Below are positions 55,003 to 64,000 of a DNA stretch of 64,000 nt, in pieces. Origin of the DNA: Lysobacter niastensis (lineage in GTDB: Bacteria; Pseudomonadota; Gammaproteobacteria; Xanthomonadales; Xanthomonadaceae). A program made the translations under genes and the position numbers. The first letter of the stretch is position 1. Every line of letters starts with the position of its first letter. Where the stretch lies: the NCBI RefSeq assembly GCF_015453285.1, contig NZ_JADLZT010000012.1, positions 62,001 to 126,000 of the forward strand, given 5' to 3'. The notes beneath the pieces were generated by a model. That model was not told the DNA's origin. It made no database searches and was given only the letters and a program-made list of their open reading frames with translations.

Positions 55003-56622
55003 ATGAGCCAGCAGGACCCCACCATCGAACGCGACGTCATGGAGTACGACGTCGTCACCGTCGGTGCCGGTCCGGCCGGTCTGTCGTTCGCCATCCGCCT
55101 CAAGCAGCTCAACCCCGAGATCTCGGTCTGCGTGATCGAGAAGGCCTCGACGATCGGCGCCCACATCCTGTCGGGTGCGGTCATCGAGACCGGCCCGCTC
55201 GACGCCCTGCTGCCCAACTGGCGCGACAACCCGCCGCCGATCTGCGTGCCGGTGGTCGAGGACGAGTTCTGGCTGCTCAGCAAGGCGGGCGGCCGCAAGC
55301 TGCCGGTGCCTCCGGGCATGAACAACCATGGCAACGTCATCGTCAGCCTCGGTGCGACGTGCGCCTGGCTGGCGCCGCAGGCCGAAGCGCTGGGCGTGGA
55401 GATCTATCCGGGCTTCGCCGCCGCCGAAACGTTGCACGACGAGACTGGCAAAGTCATTGGCGTGCGCATCGGCGACATGGGCGTGGCCAGAGACGGTTCG
55501 CACAAGCCCGGCTACACGCCCGGCATCGACATCCGCGCCAAGGTCACCGTGCTGGCTGAAGGCGCCCGCGGCCACCTGACCAAGCGACTGGTCAAACAGT
55601 TCAAGCTCGACGCCAACAGCGACCCGCAGGGCTACTCGATCGGCATCAAGGAGCTGTGGCAGGTTCCCGAAGACCGGGTGACGCCCGGCAAGGTCGTGCA
55701 CAGCTTCGGCTGGCCAGCCGACACCCAGACCTACGGCGGCAGCTTCCTGTACCACCTGGACAAGGGCCGCATCGCCCTGGGCTACGTCAGCGGCCTGGAC
55801 TACAAGGATCCGGAGTACAAGCCGTGGGAAGCCTTCCAGCAGTGGAAGAACCATCCTTCGGTGAAGGCGCTGCTCGAAGGCGGAACGATCCTTTCGGCCG
55901 GCGCGCGCGCGATCGTCACCGGCGGCTGGCAGTCGCTGCCGAAGGTCGAGATGCCCGGCGCGATGCTGATCGGCGATACCGCCGGCCTGCTCAACGTTCC
56001 CAAGATCAAGGGCACCCACCAGGCAATCCGCTCCGGCATGCTCGCCGCCGAGCACCTGGTCGCGTCGCAGCTGGCGCCGGAAGGCTTCGATGCGAAGCTG
56101 CGTGCATCCGACGCGATGGCCGAGCTCAAGAAGGTCCGCAACATCAAGCCCGGCTTCAAGCGCGGCTTGTGGTTCGGCATGCTCAACGCTGCGTGGGAAA
56201 CCATCACCGCCGGCCTGTCGCCGTGGACGCTGAAGAACAAGCCGGACTGGTCGGCGCTGGACAAGGTCGGCGAGCACGAGCAGCCCAAGCACGATTACCT
56301 GGTGCGCACGCTCGCACCGCGTGACCGCCTGCAGGGCGTGTACTTCGCCGCGACCGAGCACGACGAGGACCAGCCCGTGCACCTGAAGGTGCGCGACACC
56401 TCCATCTGCGTGACGCGTTGCGCCGAGGAATACGACAACCCTTGCACCCGCTTCTGTCCCGCCAACGTCTACGAGATCGTCAGCGACGAAGGTGGAAAGC
56501 GCCTGCAGATCAATGCGGCCAACTGCGTGCACTGCAAGACCTGCGACATCAAGGACCCGTACGAGATCATCGACTGGGTGACGCCGGAAGGCGGCTCGGG
56601 TCCGAACTACCAGAACCTCTGA
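55003..56622 (+). CDS. electron transfer flavoprotein-ubiquinone oxidoreductase
   Basis: The 539-residue membrane-associated flavoprotein passes electrons from ETF to ubiquinone. It has a FAD dinucleotide-binding site YDVVTVGAGPAGLSFAIRL (residues about 15-33), a ubiquinone-binding region, GDTAGLLNVPKIKGTHQAIRSG, and a C-terminal 4Fe-4S cluster with CTRFCPANVYE and CVHCKTCDIKDPYEIIDWV. The ATG at 55003 has GCGGAG 8 nt upstream, and the preceding in-frame region is not family-like. Its partners EtfB-EtfA are encoded 4 kb away in the same window. Confidence 0.95.
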   Translation: MSQQDPTIERDVMEYDVVTVGAGPAGLSFAIRLKQLNPEISVCVIEKASTIGAHILSGAVIETGPLDALLPNWRDNPPPICVPVVEDEFWLLSKAGGRKLPVPPGMNNHGNVIVSLGATCAWLAPQAEALGVEIYPGFAAAETLHDETGKVIGVRIGDMGVARDGSHKPGYTPGIDIRAKVTVLAEGARGHLTKRLVKQFKLDANSDPQGYSIGIKELWQVPEDRVTPGKVVHSFGWPADTQTYGGSFLYHLDKGRIALGYVSGLDYKDPEYKPWEAFQQWKNHPSVKALLEGGTILSAGARAIVTGGWQSLPKVEMPGAMLIGDTAGLLNVPKIKGTHQAIRSGMLAAEHLVASQLAPEGFDAKLRASDAMAELKKVRNIKPGFKRGLWFGMLNAAWETITAGLSPWTLKNKPDWSALDKVGEHEQPKHDYLVRTLAPRDRLQGVYFAATEHDEDQPVHLKVRDTSICVTRCAEEYDNPCTRFCPANVYEIVSDEGGKRLQINAANCVHCKTCDIKDPYEIIDWVTPEGGSGPNYQNL

Positions 56623-56630
56623 GCAGGAAC

Positions 56631-56660
56631 AAAAAAAGCCGCCAGTAATGGCGGCTTTCT
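56631..56660. terminator. bidirectional terminator after the ETF-ubiquinone oxidoreductase gene
   Basis: AAAGCCGCCA and TGGCGGCTTT form a 10-bp stem around GTAA, with an A-run before and T-rich sequence after. It can terminate the plus-strand gene (stop at 56622) and the minus-strand scoB (stop at 56679). Confidence 0.88.
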
Positions 56661-56678
56661 TGTCAGCGGAGCCTGCGG

Positions 56679-57305
56679 TCAGGCGAACGCTACGCCCGTC
56701 TTCTCGCGCAATTCGTCCTCGCTGACGCCGGGCGCCAGTTCGACCAGCTTCAGGCCGCCTTCGGTCACGTCCATCACCGCCAGCTCCGTGATGATGCGGT
56801 TGACCACGCCGACGCCGGTCAGCGGCAGCGTGCACTGCGGCAGGATCTTGTGTTCGCCGCTCTTGGCGGTGTGCTCCATCAGCACGACCACGCGCTTGAC
56901 GCCGGCCACCAGGTCCATCGCGCCGCCCATGCCCTTGACCATCTTGCCGGGCACCATCCAGTTGGCGAGGTCGCCCTGGTCGGTGACCTGCATCGCACCC
57001 AGGATCGCCAGGTCGATATGGCCGCCGCGGATCATCGCGAACGAGTCGTGGCTGCCGAAATAGCTGGCGCCCGGACGCGCGGTCACGGTCTGCTTGCCGG
57101 CATTGATCAGGTCGGCATCGACTTCGGCCTCGGTCGGGAACGGGCCGATGCCGAGCAGGCCGTTCTCGCTCTGCAGCCACACGTCCATCCCTTCCGGAAT
57201 GAAGTTGGCCACCAGCGTCGGCAGGCCGATGCCAAGGTTCACGTATGCGCCGTCGGTAAGTTCGCGGGCGGCGCGCTGCGCCATCTGGTCGCGGGTCCAA
57301 GCCAT
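56679..57305 (-). CDS. scoB: 3-oxoacid CoA-transferase, subunit B
   Basis: The 208-residue subunit carries the catalytic glutamate E47 in [35 protein letters not shown] and the C-terminal [21 protein letters not shown] are also diagnostic. With ScoA it moves CoA from succinyl-CoA to acetoacetate or another 3-oxoacid. The start at 57305 lies 25 nt after scoA and drops a 23-residue extension. Confidence 0.94.
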   Translation of the reverse strand: MAWTRDQMAQRAARELTDGAYVNLGIGLPTLVANFIPEGMDVWLQSENGLLGIGPFPTEAEVDADLINAGKQTVTARPGASYFGSHDSFAMIRGGHIDLAILGAMQVTDQGDLANWMVPGKMVKGMGGAMDLVAGVKRVVVLMEHTAKSGEHKILPQCTLPLTGVGVVNRIITELAVMDVTEGGLKLVELAPGVSEDELREKTGVAFA

Positions 57306-57330
57306 GGTGTCGGGTCCTGTTCTCGTTTGC

Positions 57331-58053
57331 TCAACCGGCGCGCACGGTGCGCTGCTCGATACGCTTTTCGGCATTGGGGTTGTGGACGATGCGGTCCACG
57401 TAGATGCCGGGCAGGTGTACGTGGTCGGGGTCGATATCGCCGACCTCGACGATCTCCTCGACTTCGGCGATGCAGATCGCGCCGGCCATCGCGCAGGCCG
57501 GATTGAAATTGCGCGCGGTCTTGCGGAACACCAGGTTGCCGGCCTTGTCGGCCTTCCACGCCTTCACCAGCGACACGTCGGCCTTGAGCGCGGTTTCCAT
57601 CACGTAGTGGTGGCCGTCGAACTCGCGGGTTTCCTTGCCCTCGGCGACGATGGTGCCGTAACCGGTGCGGGTGAAGAACGCCGGGATGCCGGCACCGCCA
57701 GCGCGCAGGCGCTCGGCGAGCGTGCCCTGCGGGTTGAACTCGAGTTCGAGTTCGCCGGACAGGAACTGGCGTTCGAACTCCTTGTTCTCGCCGACGTAGG
57801 ACGAAATCATCTTGTGGATCTGCCTCGTCTGCAGCAGCAGGCCGAGGCCGAAGCCGTCGACGCCGGCGTTGTTGGAGATCGCCGTCAGCCCTTTCACGCC
57901 CGAGTCGCGCAGCGCGACGATCAGCGCCTCCGGGATGCCGCACAGGCCGAACCCGCCGACAGCGAGCGTCTGGCCATCGGCCACCACGCCCTTCAGCGCC
58001 GCCTCGGCACTGGGGTACAACTTCGTCTTGGCACGCGTCGCGGCCTCGGCCAT
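57331..58053 (-). CDS. scoA: 3-oxoacid CoA-transferase, subunit A
   Basis: The 240-residue subunit has the CoA-binding loop [23 protein letters not shown] near residue 35. [16 protein letters not shown] and [49 protein letters not shown] follow. GGAG is 9 nt before ATG 58053. scoA and scoB form a two-gene operon for ketone-body or short-chain 3-oxoacid use, fitting the ETF genes close by. Confidence 0.95.
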   Translation of the reverse strand: MAEAATRAKTKLYPSAEAALKGVVADGQTLAVGGFGLCGIPEALIVALRDSGVKGLTAISNNAGVDGFGLGLLLQTRQIHKMISSYVGENKEFERQFLSGELELEFNPQGTLAERLRAGGAGIPAFFTRTGYGTIVAEGKETREFDGHHYVMETALKADVSLVKAWKADKAGNLVFRKTARNFNPACAMAGAICIAEVEEIVEVGDIDPDHVHLPGIYVDRIVHNPNAEKRIEQRTVRAG

Positions 58054-58175
58054 GGTCGGCTCCGTCGGGGAATCAATGCGAGGCCGGCAGTTTACCCCGC
58101 CCCCGTGACGCGCCGCACCGTACTTTCGGGCATGGTGACGCGGCAGGAAGCCGCGACAGCCTCTAGACTTCGGCC

Positions 58176-59096
58176 ATGCCCCGACTCGCACTCGTCACCG
58201 CGATCGCCGCCGCAGGCCTGGACGACGATCTCCCGATCCTGCTCGACGCCTGCACGCGTGCGGGCATCGACACCCAGGTGCGCGCCTGGGACGACCCCAG
58301 CGTGGCCTGGGGACGTTTCGATGCGGCGCTGTTGCGCTCGCCCTGGGATTACGTCGACCGCCTGCCGGAGTTCATTGACTGGTGCACACGGGTGTCCGCG
58401 CAAAGCCGGCTGATCAATCCATTGCCGGTGGTGCGCTGGAACACGGACAAGCACTACCTCGCCGATCTTGCTGCACGCGGCGTGGCCGTGGTGCCTACGC
58501 GATTCGTCGAGCCCGACGCTGAGCCGCTGCCGGTGCTGCAGGGGTTTCTGGCTGCCCATGCCGAAGCCGCCGAGTTCGTGGTGAAGCCCGCGGTCGGCGC
58601 GGGCTCGCGCGATGCGCAGCGCTATTCGCGCGAGCAGGAATTCGCTGCCGCCAACCACATCGCGCGCCTGCTGGACGCAGAGCGCAGCGTGATGCTGCAG
58701 CCGTACCTTTCCTCCGTCGACCACGACGGCGAAACCGCGCTGATGTTCCTCGCTGGCACGTTCAGCCACGCGATCAGGAAGGGTCCGCTGCTGCGGCCGG
58801 ACGAGGGACCGACCTCGCATCTGTTCGCTGCCGAGGCCATCACCGCACGTACGCCGCGCGATGACGAACGCGCGCTCGCCGAACGCGTCATCGCCGCCGC
58901 GAAGGAGCAGCTGCGCCTGCAGACGCCGCTGCTCTATGCACGCGTGGACCTGATCCGCGACGGCGAAGGCGAACCGTGCCTGCTGGAACTGGAGCTGTGC
59001 GAGCCGTCGCTGTTCCTGGCCCATGGCGGCGACAGCGCCGACCGGCTGGCCGCATTGCTGGCAGACGCGCTCGCCACGAACGCGTCCGCCGCCTGA
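58176..59096 (+). CDS. ATP-grasp ligase of unknown substrate
   Basis: The 306-residue protein is a RimK/glutathione-synthetase-type ATP-grasp. [18 protein letters not shown] lies near residue 53, [12 protein letters not shown] near 87, [18 protein letters not shown] for ATP binding near 135, and [26 protein letters not shown] with the metal-binding acidic residues near 250. It resembles the enzymes annotated as DcsG-like cyclo-ligases in Xanthomonadales, but the substrate cannot be read here. No ribosome-binding site precedes the ATG; TAGACT ends 6 nt before it, so the mRNA may be leaderless. Confidence 0.75.
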   Translation: MPRLALVTAIAAAGLDDDLPILLDACTRAGIDTQVRAWDDPSVAWGRFDAALLRSPWDYVDRLPEFIDWCTRVSAQSRLINPLPVVRWNTDKHYLADLAARGVAVVPTRFVEPDAEPLPVLQGFLAAHAEAAEFVVKPAVGAGSRDAQRYSREQEFAAANHIARLLDAERSVMLQPYLSSVDHDGETALMFLAGTFSHAIRKGPLLRPDEGPTSHLFAAEAITARTPRDDERALAERVIAAAKEQLRLQTPLLYARVDLIRDGEGEPCLLELELCEPSLFLAHGGDSADRLAALLADALATNASAA

Positions 59097-59106
59097 TCGT
59101 CACGCG

Positions 59107-60519
59107 TCAGGAGCGCCCGTACACGTCCTCGAGACGGACGATGTCGTCCTCGCCGAGGTAGTGGCCCGACTGCACTTCGATCAATTCGACCGGCTCGGTG
59201 CCACGGTTGCGCAGACGATGCACGCTGCCCAGCGGGATGTACGTGCTCTCGTTCTCGTGCAGGTCGAATACCTTGTCGTCGCAGGTGACCTCGGCCACGC
59301 CGGACACCACGATCCAGTGCTCGGCGCGGTGCGCATGCTTCTGCAGGCTCAGTGCAGCGCCGGGCTTGACCACGATCTTCTTGACCTGGAAGCGCGACCC
59401 TACGCCGATCGAGTCGTAGCTGCCCCACGGCCGGTAAACGCGGCGATGGAACAGGTGCTCGGTGCGGCCCGCGGCCTTGAGCCGGTCGACGACGGCCTTG
59501 ACGTCCTGTACGCGGTCCTTTCGCGCCACCAGCGTGGCGTCGGCGGTATCGACGATCACCAGGTCCTCGACACCGATCGTCGCGATCATGCGCCGGTCGG
59601 ATGCGCGCACCAGGCTGTCGCGGGTGTCGACCGCGATCACGTCACCTTCGTATCGGTTGCCGTCGCCATCGCGTTCGGCCACCGACCACAACGACGACCA
59701 CGAACCGATGTCGCTCCAGCCGCAGCTGACCGGCACGACAGCCGCGCGGCTGGTCTTCTCCATCACCGCGTAGTCGATCGAATCGCTGGGGCTGGCCGCG
59801 AACGCGTCGCGATCGATGCGCATGAAGTCGAGGTCGGCCTTGGACGAGGCATACGCTGCCTGCGCCGCCTGCAGGATCGCGGGCGCATGCTGTGCGAGTT
59901 CGTCCAGGTAACGCCGGGCTCGGAAGAGGAACATGCCGGAGTTCCAGGCATAGACGCCTTCGGCGACATAGCGCTCGGCGGTGGCGAGATCGGGCTTCTC
60001 GACGAATCGCTGCACCCGGTAGCCGCCTTCGCCAAGGCCTTCGCCGCGCAGGATGTAGCCGTAGCCGGTCTCGGCGTAGTCCGGCGTAATGCCGAACGTC
60101 ACCAGCCAGCCATCCTCGGCCAGCCGCGCCGCCGCGGACACGGCTTCGCGGAAGGCGGTTTCGTCGGCGATCAGGTGGTCGGCCGGCATCACCAGGAGGG
60201 TTGCCTCCGGATCCCTGGCCAGCACGTGCAGCGCCGCCAGCGCGATGGCCGGCGCGGTACTGCGTGCCACCGGCTCGAGCAGGATGCCGCCGCTGGCGAT
60301 CCCCACTGCCTGCAACTGCTCACCCACCATGAAGCGATGCTCCTCGCTGCACACGGTGACCGGCGGCTGTGCCGCGGGCAGCTGGTTCGCCCGCTGCACG
60401 GTCTCCTGGTAGAGCGAGTGGTCGCCCATCAACGCCAGGAACTGCTTGGGCTGGTTCTGCCGCGATAGCGGCCAGAGCCGGGTGCCGCTGCCGCCGCTCA
60501 GGATCACCGGATGAAGCAT
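59107..60519 (-). CDS. xanB: mannose-1-phosphate guanylyltransferase / mannose-6-phosphate isomerase
   Basis: The 470-residue bifunctional enzyme (type II PMI-GMP, XanB/ManC/AlgA family) makes GDP-mannose for surface polysaccharides. The N-terminal nucleotidyltransferase has GGSGTRLWPLSR (residues 9-20), MPADHLIAD and FVEKPDLATAERYV. The C-terminal cupin isomerase has YRPWGSYDSI, QKHAHRAEHWIVVSG and NESTYIPLGSVHRLRN. GGAG precedes ATG 60519. In Xanthomonas the enzyme feeds xanthan and LPS synthesis. A long unconserved upstream extension of the same frame was rejected. Confidence 0.94.
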   Translation of the reverse strand: MLHPVILSGGSGTRLWPLSRQNQPKQFLALMGDHSLYQETVQRANQLPAAQPPVTVCSEEHRFMVGEQLQAVGIASGGILLEPVARSTAPAIALAALHVLARDPEATLLVMPADHLIADETAFREAVSAAARLAEDGWLVTFGITPDYAETGYGYILRGEGLGEGGYRVQRFVEKPDLATAERYVAEGVYAWNSGMFLFRARRYLDELAQHAPAILQAAQAAYASSKADLDFMRIDRDAFAASPSDSIDYAVMEKTSRAAVVPVSCGWSDIGSWSSLWSVAERDGDGNRYEGDVIAVDTRDSLVRASDRRMIATIGVEDLVIVDTADATLVARKDRVQDVKAVVDRLKAAGRTEHLFHRRVYRPWGSYDSIGVGSRFQVKKIVVKPGAALSLQKHAHRAEHWIVVSGVAEVTCDDKVFDLHENESTYIPLGSVHRLRNRGTEPVELIEVQSGHYLGEDDIVRLEDVYGRS

Positions 60520-60631
60520 TTCGACTCCGCATGGGGACTGCGGGCGCAAGGTTAACGGATTGGGCGCGGCTCCACCCGGGCATCCGGCCCGATTCAGCCA
60601 GCCCCTATTCGCCTGCGTAGGGCCCCTCACT

Positions 60632-60647
60632 CCGCTAGAATTAGCGG
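60632..60647 (+). promoter_or_regulatory. palindrome with -10-like core upstream of etfB
   Basis: CCGCTA-GAAT-TAGCGG is a perfect 6-bp dyad. It holds TAGAAT (60636-60641), five of six matches to a sigma-70 -10, 52 nt before the etfB ATG. It lies in the gap between divergent xanB and etfB. It could be an operator-overlapped promoter; no convincing -35 is seen. Confidence 0.35.
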
Positions 60648-60693
60648 TTCTCGGCCTCAGTGCCGCGCATCCCCCCAAAGGAATCCCCGAACG

Positions 60694-61440
60694 ATGAAGA
60701 TCCTCGTCGGTTACAAGCGCGTCGTGGACTACAACGTCCGCATCCAGGTGAAGCCTGACGGCTCCGGCGTGGTCACGGACGGCGTCAAGCTGTCGGCCAA
60801 CCCGTTCGACGAAATCGCGCTCGAAGAAGCCCTTCGCCTGCGTGACAAGGGCATCGTCACCGAAGTCGTGGTCGCCACGATCGCGCCGGCCGACGCCCAG
60901 GCCCACCTGCGCAACGGGCTGGCGATGGGCGCCAACCGCGCCATCCATGTCGTCACCGATCAGCCGATCCAGCCGCTGACCGCCGCGCGCACCCTGCTCA
61001 AGCTGATCGAGAAGGAGCAGCCGGACCTGGTCATCCTCGGCAAGCAGGCCATCGACGACGACGCCAACCAGACCGGCCAGATGCTGGCCACGCTGTGGGG
61101 CCGCCCGCAGGCGACGTTCGCCTCCAAGCTCGAGGTCGCCGGCGGCAAGGCCACCGTGACCCGCGAGGTCGACGCAGGCCTGGAAACGCTGGAAGTCGAC
61201 CTGCCGGCCGTGGTCACCACCGACCTGCGCCTCAACGAGCCGCGCTTCATCAAGCTGCCGGACATCATGAAGGCCAAGAGCAAGCCGATGGAAACGCTCA
61301 ACTTCACCGACCTCGGCGTCGATACGGGCGACACGCTCAAGACCACCCACTACGCACCGCCGGCCAAGCGCAGCAAGGGCGTGATGGTGAAGGACGCGGC
61401 CGAACTGGTCGCCGCACTCAAGGCTAAGGGGCTGCTGTGA
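60694..61440 (+). CDS. etfB: electron transfer flavoprotein, beta subunit
   Basis: The 248-residue subunit binds AMP and helps pass electrons from acyl-CoA dehydrogenases to the ETF-ubiquinone oxidoreductase. It starts MKILVGYKRVVDYNVRIQVKPDG, has NPFDEIALEEALRLRDKG, and carries the signature-region residues VILGKQAIDDDANQTGQMLA. Its stop overlaps the etfA start (TGATG). Confidence 0.96.
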   Translation: MKILVGYKRVVDYNVRIQVKPDGSGVVTDGVKLSANPFDEIALEEALRLRDKGIVTEVVVATIAPADAQAHLRNGLAMGANRAIHVVTDQPIQPLTAARTLLKLIEKEQPDLVILGKQAIDDDANQTGQMLATLWGRPQATFASKLEVAGGKATVTREVDAGLETLEVDLPAVVTTDLRLNEPRFIKLPDIMKAKSKPMETLNFTDLGVDTGDTLKTTHYAPPAKRSKGVMVKDAAELVAALKAKGLL

Positions 61441-62381
61441 TGAGCAAGGTACTGATCGTCGCCGAACACCTGGACGGCAAGCTGAACCCCTCGACCGCCA
61501 AGTGCGTGTCCGCCGCGCAGGCGCTGAAGGCCGACAGCATCGACATCGTCGTGCTGGCCGCCGAACCGGCCGCTGTCGCCGCCGAAGCCGCGCAGATCGC
61601 GGGCGTCGGCAAGGTGCTGGCTGTGGCCAGCGCCGCCAACGCGAACGCCATCGCCCAGGTGCAGGCACCGCAGGTGGCCAAGCTCGCTGCCGGCTACAGC
61701 CATGTCTTCGGCCCCAGCACCACGTTCGGCAAGGACCTGATGCCGTGTGTCGCCGCGCTGCTGGGCGTCGCCCAGGTGTCCGACGTGATGGCGGTGGAAG
61801 GCAGCCACACCTTCAAGCGCCCGATCTACGCCGGCAACGCCATCGTCACCGTCGAGGCCCCGGCCGACCACACCGTCGTCGCCACCGTGCGCACCGCGTC
61901 GTGGCCGGAGGCTGCGAAGGGCGGCAGCGCCGCGGTCGAATCCGCGTCGGTCGAAGCCGCCCTGCCGTCGCACACCCGTTACGTCGGCCTGGCCGCCGGC
62001 AAGTCCGACCGCCCCGACCTGCAGAGCGCGCGCCGCGTCGTCTCGGGCGGTCGCGGCGTCGGCTCGGCCGAGAACTTCAAGGTCATCTACAACCTCGCCG
62101 ACAAGCTCGGTGCCGCGGTCGGCGCGTCGCGCGCTGCTGTCGATGCCGGTTACGTGCCGAACGAACTGCAGGTCGGCCAGACCGGCAAGATCATCGCCCC
62201 TGAGCTGTACATCGCCGTCGGTATCTCCGGCGCGATCCAGCACCTGACCGGCATCAAGGACGCCGGCACGATCGTGGCCATCAACAAGGACAGCGATGCG
62301 CCGATCTTCGAGATCGCCGACATCGGGCTGGTGGGCGATCTGTTCACGCTGCTGCCTGAAGTGGAAAAGGCGTTGGCGTGA
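61440..62381 (+). CDS. etfA: electron transfer flavoprotein, alpha subunit
   Basis: The 313-residue subunit binds FAD. The C-terminal FAD domain contains [64 protein letters not shown] and [22 protein letters not shown], the ETF alpha signature region. The ATG at 61440 is preferred; a GTG three bases earlier is possible. It completes the etfBA operon. A long hairpin follows. Confidence 0.96.
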   Translation: MSKVLIVAEHLDGKLNPSTAKCVSAAQALKADSIDIVVLAAEPAAVAAEAAQIAGVGKVLAVASAANANAIAQVQAPQVAKLAAGYSHVFGPSTTFGKDLMPCVAALLGVAQVSDVMAVEGSHTFKRPIYAGNAIVTVEAPADHTVVATVRTASWPEAAKGGSAAVESASVEAALPSHTRYVGLAAGKSDRPDLQSARRVVSGGRGVGSAENFKVIYNLADKLGAAVGASRAAVDAGYVPNELQVGQTGKIIAPELYIAVGISGAIQHLTGIKDAGTIVAINKDSDAPIFEIADIGLVGDLFTLLPEVEKALA

Positions 62382-62390
62382 CGTGTGCCG

Positions 62391-62428
62391 CATTCCGGCG
62401 GGACGTGGGTTACGTCCTGCCGGAAATG
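62391..62428 (+). terminator. long imperfect hairpin after etfA
   Basis: CATTCCGGCGGGACGT and ACGTCCTGCCGGAAATG form a stem of about 16 bp with one wobble and one bulged base around a GGGTT loop. No U-tract follows at once. It separates etfBA from the HAD-UbiA gene, whose upstream TAAAAT could be a -10. The terminator role is likely but not certain. Confidence 0.45.
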
Positions 62429-62496
62429 CGCGATGCCCGTTGATAAAATGTTTTCTTGCAGGCGGCCAGCCAATGCTGGCCGAAGGGGAGCAAGTG

Positions 62497-63933
62497 ATGG
62501 AGCACGGTAACCGCCCGGGGTCGGAAAACGTGGCGCTGTGCGTGGATCTGGACGGCACGCTGCTGAGATCGGATGTGCTGTACGAATCCCTGCTGGCGTT
62601 GCTCAGCCGGAACCCGCTCTACCTCTTTCTGCTCCCATTCTGGCTGTTGCGCGGCAAGGCCGCGCTCAAGCACGAGATTGCGTCCCGGGTCGAACTCGAT
62701 CCGGCAACGCTTCCTTACGACGAACGCCTGGTCTCGCTGCTGCGCGAAACGAAGGCGCGCCCGCGCGTGCTGTGTACGGCCACCAATGCCAAGTTCGCCC
62801 ATCACATCGCCCAGCACCTGGGCGTGTTCGATCAGGTGCTGGCCAGCGACGGCCAGCTGAACCTGTCCGGGCATCGCAAGGCCTCGGCACTGGTCGAGCG
62901 CTTCGGCGAACGCGGCTTCGATTACGCCGGCAATGAGAGCATCGACCTCGACGTCTGGTCGCGTTCGCGTGGCGCCTGGGTCGTCAATGGACCGGAATCC
63001 CTCGCGCGCCGCGCCGCGCAGGTGACGACCGTCGACAGGCACTTGCCGGCACGGCGCGGCAACCTGAATACCTGGATCAAGGCGATCCGGGTCCACCAGT
63101 GGCTGAAGAACCTGCTTGTGTTCCTGCCGCTGCTGGCATCGCATCGCTTCTATGACGCAGCCTCCGTGGCCCAGACCGGCATCGCTTTCCTGGCGTTCGG
63201 ACTGTGCGCGTCGGGCGTCTACGTGCTCAACGACCTGCTGGACCTGCCTTCGGACCGGCGTCATCCGCGCAAGCGGTTGCGTGCATTCGCGGCCGGCGCA
63301 CTGCCCTTGCTGCACGGCCTGGTGGCCGCACCGATGCTGACCTTGGCGGGCTTTGCGCTCGCCTGGCTGGTGGGTCCGTTGTTCGCGCTTGTCCTTGCCG
63401 GCTACTACGTGATGACGCTCGCCTACTCGCTGCGGCTCAAGCGCGTGGTGATGGTGGACGTGGTGGTGCTCGCGGGCCTGTACACGATCCGCATCATCGG
63501 CGGCGCAGCGGCCATCGACTCGCCGCTTTCGTTCTGGCTGCTGGCCTTCTCGATGTTCATTTTCCTCAGCCTGGCCATGCTCAAGCGCTATACCGAGCTT
63601 GCGGCGATGCTGGCCAACGGCCAGGAGAAAGCCAGCGGCCGCGGATACGCAGTGGACGACCTGCCATTGATCCAGTCGCTCGGCGCCGCCAGCGGTTACC
63701 TCGCCGTGCTCGTCTTCGCGCTCTACATCAACAGCCCCGAGAGCATCGCGCTCTACGGTCGTCCGCAAGTGCTGTGGTTGATCTGCCCGATGCTGCTCTA
63801 CTGGATCAGCCGCGCATGGATCAAGGCGCATCGGGGCGGCATGGACGATGACCCGGTGGTGTTCGCGGTGACCGATCGGGTCAGCCAGATCGTCATCGCC
63901 ATCTGCGGCCTGCTGGTGCTGGGCGCGATCTGA
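62497..63933 (+). CDS. HAD-UbiA fusion prenyltransferase
   Basis: The 478-residue protein joins an N-terminal HAD-like hydrolase domain (about 1-185: [18 protein letters not shown] with D17 and D19; later [16 protein letters not shown]) to a UbiA-type membrane domain (about 190-478). The UbiA Asp-rich motif [16 protein letters not shown] (N245-D253) and the second region [25 protein letters not shown] are visible. The UbiA half resembles decaprenyl-phosphate phosphoribosyltransferase-type enzymes. GGGGAG precedes ATG 62497. The stop shares a base with the next gene. Confidence 0.82.
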   Translation: MEHGNRPGSENVALCVDLDGTLLRSDVLYESLLALLSRNPLYLFLLPFWLLRGKAALKHEIASRVELDPATLPYDERLVSLLRETKARPRVLCTATNAKFAHHIAQHLGVFDQVLASDGQLNLSGHRKASALVERFGERGFDYAGNESIDLDVWSRSRGAWVVNGPESLARRAAQVTTVDRHLPARRGNLNTWIKAIRVHQWLKNLLVFLPLLASHRFYDAASVAQTGIAFLAFGLCASGVYVLNDLLDLPSDRRHPRKRLRAFAAGALPLLHGLVAAPMLTLAGFALAWLVGPLFALVLAGYYVMTLAYSLRLKRVVMVDVVVLAGLYTIRIIGGAAAIDSPLSFWLLAFSMFIFLSLAMLKRYTELAAMLANGQEKASGRGYAVDDLPLIQSLGAASGYLAVLVFALYINSPESIALYGRPQVLWLICPMLLYWISRAWIKAHRGGMDDDPVVFAVTDRVSQIVIAICGLLVLGAI

Positions 63934-64000
63934 TGTCGGGAATGGGGCAATCCTGGGGTGGATACCCGAAGGCACACCAGCTACTGGTACCGCTGAGCGA
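63933..64000 (+). CDS. N-terminal fragment of a downstream gene, possibly a DprE1-like FAD-linked oxidoreductase
   Basis: An ATG sharing its A with the UbiA-gene stop (TGATG) opens a frame of 22 codons up to the window edge, reading [20 protein letters not shown] onward. The SWGGYP stretch resembles the SWGRYP start of DprE1-like FAD oxidases that often follow UbiA phosphoribosyltransferases. It is cut by the window end, so identity is inferred from about 22 residues and gene order. Confidence 0.45.
   Translation, partial: MSGMGQSWGGYPKAHQLLVPLS

Overview
The window is a high-GC bacterial chromosome segment from a member of the Xanthomonadales (Lysobacteraceae/Xanthomonadaceae; Lysobacter- or Luteimonas-like by gene order). 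The assignment is an inference. It rests on an Xps-type type II secretion operon in the order E-F-G-H-I-J-K-L-M-N-D, a RibB protein with a degenerate RibA-like tail, a XanB-type bifunctional mannose enzyme, and the pair of short DUF4124 proteins. Nearly all of it is core genome. No insertion sequence, prophage, tRNA, rRNA or CRISPR array was recognised.

Layout. (1) 1-9.5 kb, mostly minus strand: glyA, a TonB-C-like lipoprotein gene, nrdR, a secreted hypothetical protein, ribD, a periplasmic cupin and a methyltransferase. An FMN riboswitch follows, controlling ribE-ribBX-ribH-nusB. lpxO is divergent from glyA. (2) 9.6-14 kb: ettA and pyrF, then two glycosyltransferase-like genes at the end of the secretion operon. 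(3) 13.9-25 kb, minus strand: a complete type II secretion operon with translationally coupled genes. A 0.37 kb repeat-filled gap separates gspE-gspF from gspG. (4) 25-29.6 kb, plus strand: an orphan LuxR-type regulator and a 1179-residue secreted protein with nine HYR repeats, possibly a secretion substrate. (5) 29.6-36 kb, minus strand: xerD, dsbC and purL, with a second array of the same repeat family between xerD and dsbC. (6) 36-44 kb: an RDD membrane protein, lptF-lptG divergent from pepA-holC-valS. (7) 44-49 kb: rimI, a candidate holD, pssA, two DUF4124 genes, proS and an H-NS-like gene. (8) 49-54.9 kb: a ThrE-type exporter, a four-gene Mla/MCE lipid transporter and alkB. (9) 55-64 kb: ETF-ubiquinone oxidoreductase, scoA-scoB, an ATP-grasp enzyme, xanB, etfB-etfA, a HAD-UbiA fusion and the first codons of what may be a DprE1-like oxidase.

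The most unusual structure is a dispersed two-hairpin DNA repeat. A constant palindrome (core GCCCGGCCAT / ATGGCCGGGC) is followed by GTTC and then a variable two-tier hairpin. Three complete copies of the variable hairpin share the same geometry: 9-bp outer arm, 6-bp inner arm, 3-nt loop ending in T, CAAR bulge, TCACC flank. Their arm sequences differ with compensatory changes. Two copies end exactly on the stop codons of gspF and xerD, and a third lies in frame inside xerD, adding about 18 residues.
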